DNA from: Roseovarius sp.
Lineage (GTDB): Bacteria; Pseudomonadota; Alphaproteobacteria; Rhodobacterales; Rhodobacteraceae
DNA length: 64,000 bases
Assembly: GCF_030373445.1 (NCBI RefSeq)
Contig: NZ_JAUCYU010000006.1
Location: forward strand, 186,001-250,000
Direction of reading: 5' to 3'
Position 1 is the first letter of the stretch. Each line of letters begins with the position of its first letter. The position numbers were made by a program, and so were the translations under genes. Under the pieces are notes generated by a model. The model ran no database searches. It had not been told where the DNA came from and saw nothing but the letters and a program-made list of their open reading frames with translations. Below, one piece after another: positions 53,578 through 62,596 of this stretch.

Positions 53578-53656
53578 ACCTCCCGCATCGCCGCCACTTG
53601 CGCCGGTCTCAAACCGCGCGTAAACCGCCCCCGGACCAAGCCCAAGGATGCGCCCC

Positions 53657-54895
53657 ATGCCCATTCTCGTCATGAAATTCGGCGGCACCTCCGTCGCCAA
53701 CATCGACCGCATCCGCCGGGCGGCAAAACGCGTGGGCGTCGAGGTGGCCAAGGGCTACGACGTCATCGTCATCGTCTCCGCCATGGCTGGCCGCACCAAC
53801 GAGCTGGTCGGCTGGGTGGACGAGATCTCGCCCTTCTACGACGCCCGCGAATACGACGCCGTGGTCAGCTCGGGCGAGAACATCACCGCCGGCCTCATGG
53901 CGCTCACCTTGCAGGAAATGGATGTCCCCGCCCGAAGCTGGCAGGGCTGGCAGGTGCCTTTGAAAACCACCTCCGCCCACTCCGCCGCCCGGATCGAGGA
54001 GATCCCCACCGACAACATCAACGCCAAGTTCTCCGAAGGCATGCGCGTGGCCGTTGTCGCCGGTTTCCAGGGCGTCAGCCCCGAGGGCCGGATCACCACG
54101 CTGGGCCGGGGCGGCTCCGACACCACGGCCGTGGCCTTCGCCGCCGCCTTCGATGCCGAGCGCTGCGACATCTACACCGATGTCGACGGCGTCTACACAA
54201 CCGACCCGCGGATCACCGCCAAGGCCCGCAAGCTTGACAAGATCGCGTTCGAGGAGATGCTGGAACTGGCCAGCCTCGGCGCCAAGGTGCTGCAAACCCG
54301 CTCGGTCGAACTGGCCATGCGTTACAATGTAAAACTGCGCGTTCTCAGCAGTTTCGAGGAACAGTCGGACACCGCGGGCACGCTGGTCTGTGCCGAGGAG
54401 GAAATCATGGAATCAAACGTCGTCAACGGCATCGCCTATTCCCGCGACGAGGCGAAGATGACCCTCGTCTCGGTCGCCGACCGCCCCGGCATCGCCGCGG
54501 CCATCTTCGGCCCCCTCTCGGATGCCGGCGTCAACGTCGACATGATCGTCCAGAACATCTCGGAGGAAGGTCGCACCGACATGACCTTCTCCTGCCCCGT
54601 GGGCCAGGTCACCCGCGCCGAGAAGGCCCTGCGCGAGGCCAAGACCCGCGGCGACATCAACTTCCACGACCTGATCGCCGACACCGAGGTGGCCAAGGTC
54701 TCCGCCGTCGGCATCGGCATGCGCAGCCAGTCGGGCGTCGCCGCCCGCATGTTCAAGACGCTCAGCGCCGAGGGAATAAACATCAAGGTGATTGCAACCT
54801 CCGAGATCAAGATTTCCGTGCTGATCGACCGGAAATATATGGAACTCGCGGTCCAGGCCCTGCATGATGCCTTCGGATTGGAAAAGGCGGCCTGA
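53657..54895 (+). CDS. lysC: Aspartate kinase
   Basis: LysC phosphorylates aspartate, the entry to lysine, threonine, methionine and diaminopimelate. The 412 residues show MKFGGTSVANIDRIRRAAK at the N-terminus, SSGENITAGLMALTL, TLGRGGSDTTAVAFAAAF (about 145-165) and ATP-site YTDVDGVYTTDPR. Two C-terminal ACT domains follow (about 265-405), consistent with feedback control by lysine/threonine. The start at ATG 53657 (MPILVMKF) is preferred; ATG 53648 is three codons earlier. Confidence 0.96.
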   Translation: MPILVMKFGGTSVANIDRIRRAAKRVGVEVAKGYDVIVIVSAMAGRTNELVGWVDEISPFYDAREYDAVVSSGENITAGLMALTLQEMDVPARSWQGWQVPLKTTSAHSAARIEEIPTDNINAKFSEGMRVAVVAGFQGVSPEGRITTLGRGGSDTTAVAFAAAFDAERCDIYTDVDGVYTTDPRITAKARKLDKIAFEEMLELASLGAKVLQTRSVELAMRYNVKLRVLSSFEEQSDTAGTLVCAEEEIMESNVVNGIAYSRDEAKMTLVSVADRPGIAAAIFGPLSDAGVNVDMIVQNISEEGRTDMTFSCPVGQVTRAEKALREAKTRGDINFHDLIADTEVAKVSAVGIGMRSQSGVAARMFKTLSAEGINIKVIATSEIKISVLIDRKYMELAVQALHDAFGLEKAA

Positions 54896-54953
54896 CAATC
54901 CCCCCGGGGCATGACAGGGTCGGGCCGCCAGAAGGACAGGTCCCGCAAAGCGC

Positions 54954-57203
54954 ATGACGGCACCGCAGGAACATCAGACCGACAGCCGGCAGATGCTCGG
55001 CCGCCTGCGCTCGGTGATGGCCGAGGACGCGGCCGGCCAGACGCGCCTTGACCGCATTACCGCGCTGATCGCCGAGGAAATGCATTGCGAGGTCTGCTCG
55101 ATCTACCTCTTCCGCGACGAGGACACGCTCGAGCTTTGCGCCACCGAGGGCCTCAAGCCCGAGGCCGTCCACCAGACCCGCATGCGCCTTGGCGAGGGGC
55201 TCGTCGGCCGCATCGCCCAGCGCGGCCACATCATCAACACCGACGACGCCCCCGGCACCCGCGGCTTCCGCTACATGCCCGAGACGGGCGAGGAAGCGTA
55301 TTGCTCCATGCTCGGCGTCCCCGTCCAGCGGCTGGGCGAAACCCTCGGCGTGCTGGTCGTCCAGTCGAAAGACGCCCGCATCTTCTCCGAGGAAGAGGTC
55401 TACGCCGTCGAGGTCGTCGCCATGGTCCTGGCCGAGATGGCCGAGCTCGGCGCCTTCGTGGGCGAAGGCGCGGCGATGAAGGCCCGCCACCAGCAGGCCG
55501 TGCTCTTCCACGGCGCCACCGGGCAGGAAGGCGCGGCCCAGGGCCGGGTCTGGCTGCACGAGCCGCGAGTCGTCGTCACCAACCCCATCGCCGACGACCC
55601 GCACCGCGAGATGGAACGCCTCACCACCGCGGTCGACGAACTCCGCGTCGGCGTCGACCGCATGCTGTCCAACGCCAAGACCGGCGACAGCGAACAGCTC
55701 CAGGTGCTCGAGGCCTACCGCATGTTCGCCAATTCCAAGGGCTGGATGCGCCGGATGGAGGAAGACATCTCCCGCGGCCTCTCGGCCGAGGCGGCGGTGG
55801 AAAAGGAACAATCCGCCGCCCGCGCGCGCATGGCGCAGGTGACCGACCCCTACCTGCGCGACCGGCTGCACGACCTCGACGACCTGTCGAACCGCCTGCT
55901 GCGCATCCTCACCGGGCAGGGCAACGAGACCGGCGCCGAAATGCCGCCCGACCCGATCCTCATCGCCCGCAATATCGGCCCCGGCGAACTGCTCGACTAT
56001 GGCCGCCGCCTCAAGGGTATCGTGCTCGAGGAAGGCTCGGTCGGCAGCCACGCCGCCATCGTCGCCCGGGCGCTCGCCATCCCCCTCGTCATCCATGCCG
56101 AGCGCATCACCACCGAGGCCCTGAACGGCGACCTGATCCTTGTCGACGGCGACCAGGGCGTCGCCCACCTGCGCCCCGACGAATCCGTCGTGAACGCCTT
56201 CCGCGACAAGATGGCGATGGCCGCCAAGGCCCAGGAACGCTACGCCTCGATCCGCGACAAGCCCGCCGAAACCGTCTGCGGCACGCGCATTTCGCTGCTG
56301 ATGAACGCCGGTCTCATGGCCGACCTGCCCAGCCTCGACGGCTCCGGCGCCGAGGGCGTGGGCCTCTTCCGCACGGAACTGCAGTTCCTCATCCGCAACC
56401 ACATGCCCAAGCGGGCCGAGCTGAGCGAGCTCTACGCCCGCGTGATGGACGCCGCCCACGACAAGCGCGTCATCTTCCGCACGCTCGACATCGGCTCCGA
56501 CAAGGTGCTGCCCTACATGACCGCCACCGACGAGCCCAACCCGGCGCTCGGCTGGCGGGCGGTGCGCGTGGGTCTCGACAAGCCCGGCGTCATGCGGATG
56601 CAGCTCCAGGCGCTCATTCGCGCCGCCAATGGCCGGCCGCTTTCCGTCATGTTCCCCTTCGTCGCCCAGCGCGAGGAATTCACCGCCGCCCGCGCCGAGA
56701 TGGACATGGCCCTCGAACGCGAGCGCATCCTCGGGCACAACCTGCCCTCCTCGCTCGAGGTCGGTGCGATGCTGGAAACCCCGTCGCTCGCCTTCGCCCC
56801 CGACAGCTTCTACCGCGAGGTCGATTTCCTCTCGATCGGCGGCAACGACCTGAAACAGTTCTTCTTCGCCGCCGACCGCGAGAACGAGCTGGTCCGCAAG
56901 CGCTACGACACGCTCAACGTCAGCTTCCTGACCTTCCTCGAAGGCATCGTCGACCGCTGCAACCGGCTGGAAACACCCCTCTCCTTCTGCGGAGAGGATG
57001 CCGGCCGCCCGGTCGAGGCCGCCTGCATGGCCGCCATCGGCCTGCGCTCGCTCTCGATGCGCCCGGCCTCCATCGGGCCGGTCAAGTCGATCCTGCGGCG
57101 CACCGATCTCTCCGAACTCCGCGAGGTGATCCACGAGGCGCGCGAGGCCGGCGTCCAGTCCGTCCGCCCGCAGGTGATGGAGTACCTGCGCGGGAAGCTG
57201 TAG
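54954..57203 (+). CDS. ptsP: PEP-protein phosphotransferase PtsP (nitrogen PTS enzyme I)
   Basis: PtsP takes phosphate from PEP and starts the regulatory PTS-Ntr relay. The 749 residues have an N-terminal GAF domain (about 15-165), an enzyme I N-terminal domain, the phospho-histidine swivel site VLEEGSVGSHAAIVARAL (about 358-375), and the PEP-utilising TIM barrel (GVGLFRTELQFL, VMFPFVAQREEF, SIGGNDLKQFFFAADREN, and the catalytic Cys in PLSFCGEDAG). It sits 58 bp after lysC, a gene order common in alphaproteobacteria. The GAF domain may sense glutamine or 2-oxoglutarate, as reported in relatives. Confidence 0.95.
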   Translation: MTAPQEHQTDSRQMLGRLRSVMAEDAAGQTRLDRITALIAEEMHCEVCSIYLFRDEDTLELCATEGLKPEAVHQTRMRLGEGLVGRIAQRGHIINTDDAPGTRGFRYMPETGEEAYCSMLGVPVQRLGETLGVLVVQSKDARIFSEEEVYAVEVVAMVLAEMAELGAFVGEGAAMKARHQQAVLFHGATGQEGAAQGRVWLHEPRVVVTNPIADDPHREMERLTTAVDELRVGVDRMLSNAKTGDSEQLQVLEAYRMFANSKGWMRRMEEDISRGLSAEAAVEKEQSAARARMAQVTDPYLRDRLHDLDDLSNRLLRILTGQGNETGAEMPPDPILIARNIGPGELLDYGRRLKGIVLEEGSVGSHAAIVARALAIPLVIHAERITTEALNGDLILVDGDQGVAHLRPDESVVNAFRDKMAMAAKAQERYASIRDKPAETVCGTRISLLMNAGLMADLPSLDGSGAEGVGLFRTELQFLIRNHMPKRAELSELYARVMDAAHDKRVIFRTLDIGSDKVLPYMTATDEPNPALGWRAVRVGLDKPGVMRMQLQALIRAANGRPLSVMFPFVAQREEFTAARAEMDMALERERILGHNLPSSLEVGAMLETPSLAFAPDSFYREVDFLSIGGNDLKQFFFAADRENELVRKRYDTLNVSFLTFLEGIVDRCNRLETPLSFCGEDAGRPVEAACMAAIGLRSLSMRPASIGPVKSILRRTDLSELREVIHEAREAGVQSVRPQVMEYLRGKL

Positions 57204-57210
57204 GGGCTAA

Positions 57211-57350
57211 CGCCGGGCAGCGCCCGACCGCGGGTGGGCGCACCAACGGTCTTGATGGTTGATTTATGGTGCGGCCAACATCCGACCTTCGCTCTGCATG
57301 GCCCCGTTGCAGAAGCGCCCGCCCTGGGGGCGGTCGGGCGCTGCCCGGCG
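57211..57350. repeat. Inverted-repeat structure containing the 37-bp exact repeat (copy 2)
   Basis: The 37-bp unit at 57211-57247 is identical to 6657-6693. Its first 20 bases, CGCCGGGCAGCGCCCGACCG, recur as the exact reverse complement at 57331-57350. The arms enclose about 100 bp, so a long stem-loop can form just after the ptsP stop, and termination is possible. The rest of the 57351-57702 gap shows GCCGCGCC-TTTG-GGCGCGGC and GTGAC-TTTTCA-GTCAC hairpins and CtrA-like sites but no clear gene. Confidence 0.8.
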
Positions 57351-57518
57351 CCGCGCCTTTGGCGCGGCTTTGCTCCGGGCTGAAAGTGCCCTGAAGCGAA
57401 AGCCATGAAAATCTCCCCCACCGCTGTGACTTTTCAGTCACCGCAAGAATCGGGGCCTGCATTCGGGGCCAATACCACGGGTTGTACCCCCTGCCCCGAA
57501 CGACTCGAAAACCGGTCC

Positions 57519-57682
57519 TTAACCATCTGATTCACAATCTGAATAATATCACCCGGCTTGAGGAACAAACCGTGTCCTGCTACCGTTCATTCCAAGGCGC
57601 AACCATAGCGCCACCATTGAGGACGACAGCACCATGGCTCTTCCGGGCACTTCCCCCCATCCGTTAACCTCTTGTTTACCAT
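57519..57682 (+). promoter_or_regulatory. CtrA-like sites upstream of the small gene at 57703
   Basis: TTAA-CCTCTTG-TTTACCAT at 57664-57682 matches TTAA-N7-TTAACCAT with one mismatch, ending 20 bp before ATG 57703. A half site TTAACCAT lies at 57519-57526. Position and near-consensus suggest CtrA control, but no -10 region could be fixed. Confidence 0.45.
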
Positions 57683-57702
57683 CGCTCCGGCGGCCGGCCT
57701 CC

Positions 57703-58098
57703 ATGTCGCTGCCCGTGCCCGACCCGGCCAATCGCCATATCCCGGCCGATGCCGCCGACCTCGCCACCCTGCCGCGCCGCGAGCGGGTGGAACAGGCCTT
57801 CGCCGACATCCCCCTCACGCCCAACGAGCGCCGCGCCATCCAGGCCCTGCTCGACGCCCCCGACAGCACGGCGCCCGAACTCGGCGCCGCCTGCGGCTGG
57901 CAGAACGCCGCATGGCGCACCCAGATGATCCTGCTCTGCCAGCGTCGCCGCCGCTATTTCTGGCCGAACGGCATGGGCGCAGACATCACCAACGGCGCCA
58001 TCATCGGGGCGCTGACCGTGTATGACAGCGCCACGCTGGGCTTCAGCCCGCAACCGGATATCCTGCACATCCTCTACGAGGCGGTCGACGCGGGCTGA
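57703..58098 (+). CDS. Small conserved-looking protein of unknown function
   Basis: The 131-residue soluble protein from ATG 57703 (MSLPVPDPANRHI) lacks membrane segments. LTPNERRAIQALLDAPDST and LGAACGWQNAAWRTQMILLCQRR suggest a helix-turn-helix-like helical region (about 40-80), followed by YFWPNGMGADITNGAIIGALTVYDS. I do not recognise a family. The frame continues to ATG 57634, but that longer form would run through the CtrA-like site and looks less protein-like. It ends 1 bp before the convergent EcsC gene. Confidence 0.65.
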   Translation: MSLPVPDPANRHIPADAADLATLPRRERVEQAFADIPLTPNERRAIQALLDAPDSTAPELGAACGWQNAAWRTQMILLCQRRRRYFWPNGMGADITNGAIIGALTVYDSATLGFSPQPDILHILYEAVDAG

Positions 58099-58099
58099 C

Positions 58100-58867
58100 C
58101 TAGGCCCGCTTCACCGGCGCCTCGACGAACTGGCGGAAATCCTCGATCAGCTCGCCATGCGGTTTCCCGGCATCGATCGCCAGCCGCCGCAGGCCGAAAT
58201 GCACATGCGCCATCTGCTGGTAGTAGCTGGTATAGGCGTAATTCGTCGCCGCCCCCGCCGCGGCGCCCAGCACCGGCACCGTCTGCGCCGCCAGCTTCTG
58301 GCCAAGCACCGTCGCCAGCCGCGGCGCGACCTTGGCGATCAGCGACCGGATCGCCGTGCCCGTCACCGCCATCCGCGTGCTCAGAAACGCCAGGTCCGAC
58401 CCGTCGTCATGATCCAGCGGCCCGGCCGCGGCGAACACCTGGATGCAGTCATACTGCACCCCCGGCTCGGCCGGGTCGAACCCGTGCTCCACCGCCACGT
58501 CCTGGATGGCCCGAAGCAGCACCGTCACCGTCACCGGCAGTTCCGCCAGCGCCGTGGGCAGGCCGCCCATGCCGCCCAGCCCGCCCATCGCGGTGGTCAG
58601 CGCCCGGCTCATCCAGCCGGGGCTCACCTCGATCACCCCGCGCGAGCGATGCGCGGCATCCATCGCGAGGTTCAGCGCCTGGTCGGTGCGCTCGGCCAAC
58701 TGCATGCGCACGCCCGAGGGCAGCCGGTTCAACAGCGTTTCCGCCTGTCCGCCGATCACGTTCAGCACCTGGATACCCACGTTGCCGGCCCGCGCATGGC
58801 GCTGCGCCAGAACTTTCAGCCGCGCTTCCACGGCCTCGGGCGTAATCGGGGCTTCGAGAATTTCCAT
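58100..58867 (-). CDS. EcsC-family protein
   Basis: A 255-residue helical protein rich in Ala/Gly. The central PGWMSRALTTAMGGLGGMGGL and AELPVTVTVLLRAIQDVAVEHGFDP segments and the C-terminal GAAAGAATNYAYTSYYQQMAHVHFGLRRL fit EcsC domain proteins. The family's biochemical role is not established; the EcsC name comes from an ABC-transporter operon in Bacillus. Amphipathic and hydrophobic stretches suggest membrane association. It may share a promoter with the GNAT gene upstream (53 bp gap). Confidence 0.8.
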   Translation of the reverse strand: MEILEAPITPEAVEARLKVLAQRHARAGNVGIQVLNVIGGQAETLLNRLPSGVRMQLAERTDQALNLAMDAAHRSRGVIEVSPGWMSRALTTAMGGLGGMGGLPTALAELPVTVTVLLRAIQDVAVEHGFDPAEPGVQYDCIQVFAAAGPLDHDDGSDLAFLSTRMAVTGTAIRSLIAKVAPRLATVLGQKLAAQTVPVLGAAAGAATNYAYTSYYQQMAHVHFGLRRLAIDAGKPHGELIEDFRQFVEAPVKRA

Positions 58868-58920
58868 TCGCCACTCCTTCGAAGGCTACCCCCTGAAGAT
58901 CGGCACAATCGCCCGCCGTT

Positions 58921-59403
58921 TCAAGCGCAGCGTGTCACCTGGCCGGTGACCCCGTCCCACGCCCCCTCGGCAAGCGCGACGCCCAGGACCCTTGCGGGGT
59001 TGGTCGGCGGCGGCATCTCGACCCCCTCCAGCCGGTGAAACCCGAACCGCCCGTAATAGGGCTCGTCCCCCACCAGCATCGCCCTCTGCCAGCCCAGATC
59101 CCGCGCCCGGTCGAGGCTTTCGAGGATCAGGAAACCGCCCAGCCCTTCGCCCTGGTGCGTCGGGTGCACCGCCACGGGGCCCAGCAGCAGCACCCGGCTC
59201 TCGCCCACCAGCACCGGCCAGAACCGGATCGCGCCCGCCACGATCCCCTCCTCGCGCGCCACCAGGCACAGCTCCGGCACGCGCGCCACGCCCTCGCGCA
59301 GCCGGTACGAGGACAGCGCCTCCCGCCCCGGCGCAAAGCAAAGGTCGTAGAGCGCCTCGACCTCCCACCAGTCGTCGGAGGTTTCTTCCTTGAGTGAAAA
59401 CAC
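58921..59403 (-). CDS. GNAT-family N-acetyltransferase
   Basis: A 160-residue acetyl-CoA-dependent enzyme. The acetyl-CoA pyrophosphate loop is in LLGPVAVHPTHQGEGLGGFL (about 73-92, Q-x-x-G-x-G pattern). The DEPYYGRFGFHRLEGVEMPP segment is typical of the YhbS-like subgroup. The substrate is unknown. It is on the same strand as EcsC and divergent from the flavin reductase gene. Confidence 0.85.
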   Translation of the reverse strand: MFSLKEETSDDWWEVEALYDLCFAPGREALSSYRLREGVARVPELCLVAREEGIVAGAIRFWPVLVGESRVLLLGPVAVHPTHQGEGLGGFLILESLDRARDLGWQRAMLVGDEPYYGRFGFHRLEGVEMPPPTNPARVLGVALAEGAWDGVTGQVTRCA

Positions 59404-59506
59404 CGCCCGCCCCTCGAAAAACAGGTAGATAGTCGCGTATCACGCGGTTAGGGCTGGTTCAAACCGCAACTTCAGGCGGGGTGCAACCCCCGCGCAGAGG
59501 AGCCCC

Positions 59507-60112
59507 ATGTTCTACAAACCCGAAGACGGCCACGGCCTGCCCCATAACCCGTTCAACGCCATCGTCACGCCCCGGCCCATCGGCTGGATCTCGACCCGCG
59601 GCACCGACGGGCAGGACAACATCGCCCCCTATTCCTTCTTCAACGCCGTGGCCTACGTGCCGCCGCAGGTGATGTTCGCCTCCACCTCCGCCAAGGACGA
59701 TCGCGACGGCACCAAGGACAGCGTCGCCAACATCCGCGACACCGGCTTTTTCTGCGTCAACATCGTCGAATACGCCATGCGCGACGTGATGAACAAATCC
59801 TCCGGCCCGTGGGAGCGCGACGTCGACGAGTTCGAGCTTGCCGGGATCGAGCGCACCGAGTGTGAAACCGTCCCCTGCTCGCGCGTGGCCAACGCGCCCG
59901 CCGCGCTCGAATGCAAGCTCACCCAGATCGTGCAATTGCCCGGAGAGGCCAACTTCACCGTCTTCGGCGAGGTCACCGGCATCCACATGCGCGACGACTG
60001 CCTCGTCGACGGCATCTTCGACGTGCTCCGCTTCAACCCGCTGGCGCGCATGGGCTACCGCGACTACTCCGTCGTGCGCGAGAAATTCTCGCTCAAACGC
60101 CCCGGGGAATAA
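59507..60112 (+). CDS. Flavin reductase-family (DIM6/NTAB-like) FMN-binding protein
   Basis: A 201-residue split-barrel protein with NAIVTPRPIGWISTRGTDG (about 13-31), NIAPYSFFNAVAYVPPQVMFAS and IRDTGFFCVNIVEYAM, the usual FMN-binding segments of this group. It could supply reduced flavin to a monooxygenase or act as a stand-alone oxidoreductase; the partner is unknown. GAGGAG precedes the start ATG. It is convergent with the TPR gene, 2 bp apart. Confidence 0.85.
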   Translation: MFYKPEDGHGLPHNPFNAIVTPRPIGWISTRGTDGQDNIAPYSFFNAVAYVPPQVMFASTSAKDDRDGTKDSVANIRDTGFFCVNIVEYAMRDVMNKSSGPWERDVDEFELAGIERTECETVPCSRVANAPAALECKLTQIVQLPGEANFTVFGEVTGIHMRDDCLVDGIFDVLRFNPLARMGYRDYSVVREKFSLKRPGE

Positions 60113-60114
60113 CC

Positions 60115-61425
60115 TCAACCGGGGTGTTTCGCGCGGATCGCGATGGCATGCATGAAATACCCCGCCCCGACCAGTTCGCCGGCGAACTCGCTGATCCCGT
60201 TTCTCGAAAGGCCCAGGGCCATCGCCTCCTCGAAGCGGGCAATGGCCGCCTCGACGCCGACCTCTTCCTGCAACATCAGCAGGGCATCCAGCAGCACGGC
60301 CGAGGCAATCGTCGCGTCCAGGTCAAGCGAGTGATCGATCGCGCGCCGCGCCGCGGCCATGTCCTTCCTGTTGTACTCGATATAGCCCAGTAGCTCGTAG
60401 TCGTAGTTATCGACCTCGTCCCCGGCGATGTTGCGGCCGATCTGAAGCGCCGCCGTCTCGTACTGGCCGTGATGCATCATCAGCTTGGCGCGCCAGTAGA
60501 CGACGAAGATGTCCGGCCCCAGGATCTCCTCGGCAGAGGCCAGGTAGGCCAGCGCGTCACTTCCGCGACCAAGTGCCGACATGGCCCGCGCGCGCCAGAT
60601 ATATCCCTCGTGCGTTTCCGGGGACACCTCGACCAGGGCGTCGGCATCGCGGATCACCTGCCGGTACCGCTCCAGCACGAACAGCGATCCGATCCGCAGG
60701 TCAAGGAAATAGGCCGGGTCCATGTCGTCCTCCAGCGCCCGGCCGGTCTGTTCGATCACCTTCTCGTGCTCGCCCAGCGCCTTGTAGGACTTGGTCAGGC
60801 CGGCCAGCGCGTTCGCGTCCCACGGGGCCTCCTCGAGGAACGTGGCGAAGAGGTCGCGCGCCTCCGCGGCACGGTCCACCTCCAGAAGCCGCCATCCCTT
60901 CTCGCGCCGGGCCCAGTCATAGCCGGGGTTTATCGCCAGCGCCGCATCCAGGTAGGTCATCAACTCGTCGAAGCCGATCTGCTCCAGGTCCCAAAGGCTC
61001 AGGCCCAGCCCGGCAAGTGCCGAGGCCGACGCGGAAATATCCAGCGCGCGGCGAAACTGGTCCGCCGCGGCCGCATAATCCCCCTTGTCATGAAGCACCC
61101 AGCCAAGCCCGCGGATGGCCCTGTCCTCGTCCGGGTCGCGCGCCAGCGTCGCCTCGAAAACCGCCCGCGCCTCCTCCAGCCGGTCGGTTTCGTAATAGGC
61201 GATGCCCAGCGATTCCTCCATCCTGGCAAGCTCTTCGGAGGTATGGCCCGACCCGGAAAGGGCGATGCCGCAAATCTCGAGCAACCGCTCCGCCGTATCG
61301 GACGACCCGATACAGACCGAGGCATGGGTCTCCTCCGAGCTGTCGATAAGCGGAAAGCCCGCGGCCGGGGCGGCGCAAAGGGTGAAAAGAACTCTGGAAA
61401 CAACGGGCAAGCGCAAGGGCGCCAT
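60115..61425 (-). CDS. Tetratricopeptide-repeat protein, probably secreted
   Basis: A 436-residue protein: a hydrophobic N-terminus (about 1-24, VVSRVLFTLCAAPAAGFPLI) looks like a signal peptide. The rest is about nine to ten TPR-like helix pairs (for example ESLGIAYYETDRLEEARAVF, RGLGWVLHDKGDYAAAADQF, SLFVLERYRQVIRDADALVE). Probably a periplasmic scaffold; the function is unknown. It stands alone and follows the epimerase gene on the same strand (73 bp gap). Confidence 0.78.
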   Translation of the reverse strand: MAPLRLPVVSRVLFTLCAAPAAGFPLIDSSEETHASVCIGSSDTAERLLEICGIALSGSGHTSEELARMEESLGIAYYETDRLEEARAVFEATLARDPDEDRAIRGLGWVLHDKGDYAAAADQFRRALDISASASALAGLGLSLWDLEQIGFDELMTYLDAALAINPGYDWARREKGWRLLEVDRAAEARDLFATFLEEAPWDANALAGLTKSYKALGEHEKVIEQTGRALEDDMDPAYFLDLRIGSLFVLERYRQVIRDADALVEVSPETHEGYIWRARAMSALGRGSDALAYLASAEEILGPDIFVVYWRAKLMMHHGQYETAALQIGRNIAGDEVDNYDYELLGYIEYNRKDMAAARRAIDHSLDLDATIASAVLLDALLMLQEEVGVEAAIARFEEAMALGLSRNGISEFAGELVGAGYFMHAIAIRAKHPG

Positions 61426-61498
61426 GTGAAAATCTCCGAACCTTCAATCAACCCGAAGCTTACCCGCGGCCTGCACAAGATCAACCGCCCTGCGCCCC

Positions 61499-62512
61499 CT
61501 ACTTCCCGTAATACTCCCGGAACCACGCCACGAACCGCGCGATCCCCTCGCGCAAATCCGTTTCGGGGCGATAGCCCGTCAGGCTCTGCAACAGGCTGGC
61601 ATCGGCCCAGGTGGCCGGCACGTCGCCCTTCTGCATCTCCATCAGGTTGCGTTGCGCCTTTTTCCCCAGCGCCTCCTCGATCGCGTCGACGAAATCCAGC
61701 AGGCGCACGGTCTGCGAATTGCCGATATTGACCACCCGGTAGGGCGCCACGGGCGACAGGCTGTCGCCTTCGGCAATGTCCTCGGGGCTCTCGGGGCGTA
61801 CCGGCGCCGCGTCGATCAGCAGCCGGATCCCCCGCACGAGGTCGTCGACATAGGTGAAATCCCGGTACATCTCGCCGTGGTTATAGACGTCGATCGGCCG
61901 GTCCTCGAGGATCGCGTCGACGAACTTGTAAAGCGCCATGTCCGGCCGCCCCCAGGGCCCGTAGACGGTGAAGAACCGGAACATCGTCGTCGGCAGGTTC
62001 CACAGGTGCGCATAGGAATGGCCCATCGCCTCGCAGGCCTTCTTGGTGGCCGCGTAGATCGTCATCTGCGTGTCGGCCTTCTGCGTCTCGCGATAGGGCA
62101 TCTCCGTCTCGGCCCCGTAGACCGAGCTGGTCGAGGCCATCAGCAGGTGCCGCACCTCGTGCCGCCGCGCCGCCTCCATCACGTTGAACGTGCCGACCAC
62201 GTTGGCATCGATATAGGCCCGTGGCGCCTCGAGGCTGTAGCGCACCCCGGCCTGCGCCGCGAGGTGCACGATCACGTCCGGTTTGAACGCATCCGCCGCC
62301 GCATCCAGAGCATCCTGATCTTCCAGCATCGCCTCGGTCGCGGCAAAGCCCGGCTTCTGGTGCAACATCTGGTGGCGGCGTTGCTTCAGGCTGACATCGT
62401 AGTAATCCGTCATCCCGTCGAAGCCATGCACCTCGATCCCCTCGTCCAGCAAAAGGCTGGCCAGGTGATAGCCGATGAACCCGGCCGTGCCGGTGATGAA
62501 TACCCGTGTCAT
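61499..62512 (-). CDS. NAD-dependent epimerase, UDP-glucuronate 4-epimerase type
   Basis: The 337-residue short-chain dehydrogenase has the NAD motif VFITGTAGFIGYHLA (3-17), VIHLAAQAGVRYSLE near 78, MASTSSVYGAETEMPY (about 124-139) and catalytic YAATKKACE (about 152-160). The block YAHLWNLPTTMFRFFTVYGPWGRPDMAL is characteristic of UDP-GlcA 4-epimerases, which make UDP-galacturonate for surface polysaccharide. ATG 62512 (MTRVFIT) is used; the frame extends upstream without homology. It is distant from the Kps genes, but fits the same theme. Confidence 0.85.
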   Translation of the reverse strand: MTRVFITGTAGFIGYHLASLLLDEGIEVHGFDGMTDYYDVSLKQRRHQMLHQKPGFAATEAMLEDQDALDAAADAFKPDVIVHLAAQAGVRYSLEAPRAYIDANVVGTFNVMEAARRHEVRHLLMASTSSVYGAETEMPYRETQKADTQMTIYAATKKACEAMGHSYAHLWNLPTTMFRFFTVYGPWGRPDMALYKFVDAILEDRPIDVYNHGEMYRDFTYVDDLVRGIRLLIDAAPVRPESPEDIAEGDSLSPVAPYRVVNIGNSQTVRLLDFVDAIEEALGKKAQRNLMEMQKGDVPATWADASLLQSLTGYRPETDLREGIARFVAWFREYYGK

Positions 62513-62596
62513 GCCCGCTCCCGCCCCGATTATTCTTGTATCGAATCGATAGCCCCTGGGCCCTCGCGGCACAAGCTTTGCCGCGGGCGCAGGCGG

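Noticed and set aside
54807-57134. A 775-residue minus-strand frame opposite ptsP
   Set aside because: It has repetitive Gly/Ala/Asp/His composition typical of antisense frames in high-GC genes; PtsP on the plus strand is unambiguous.
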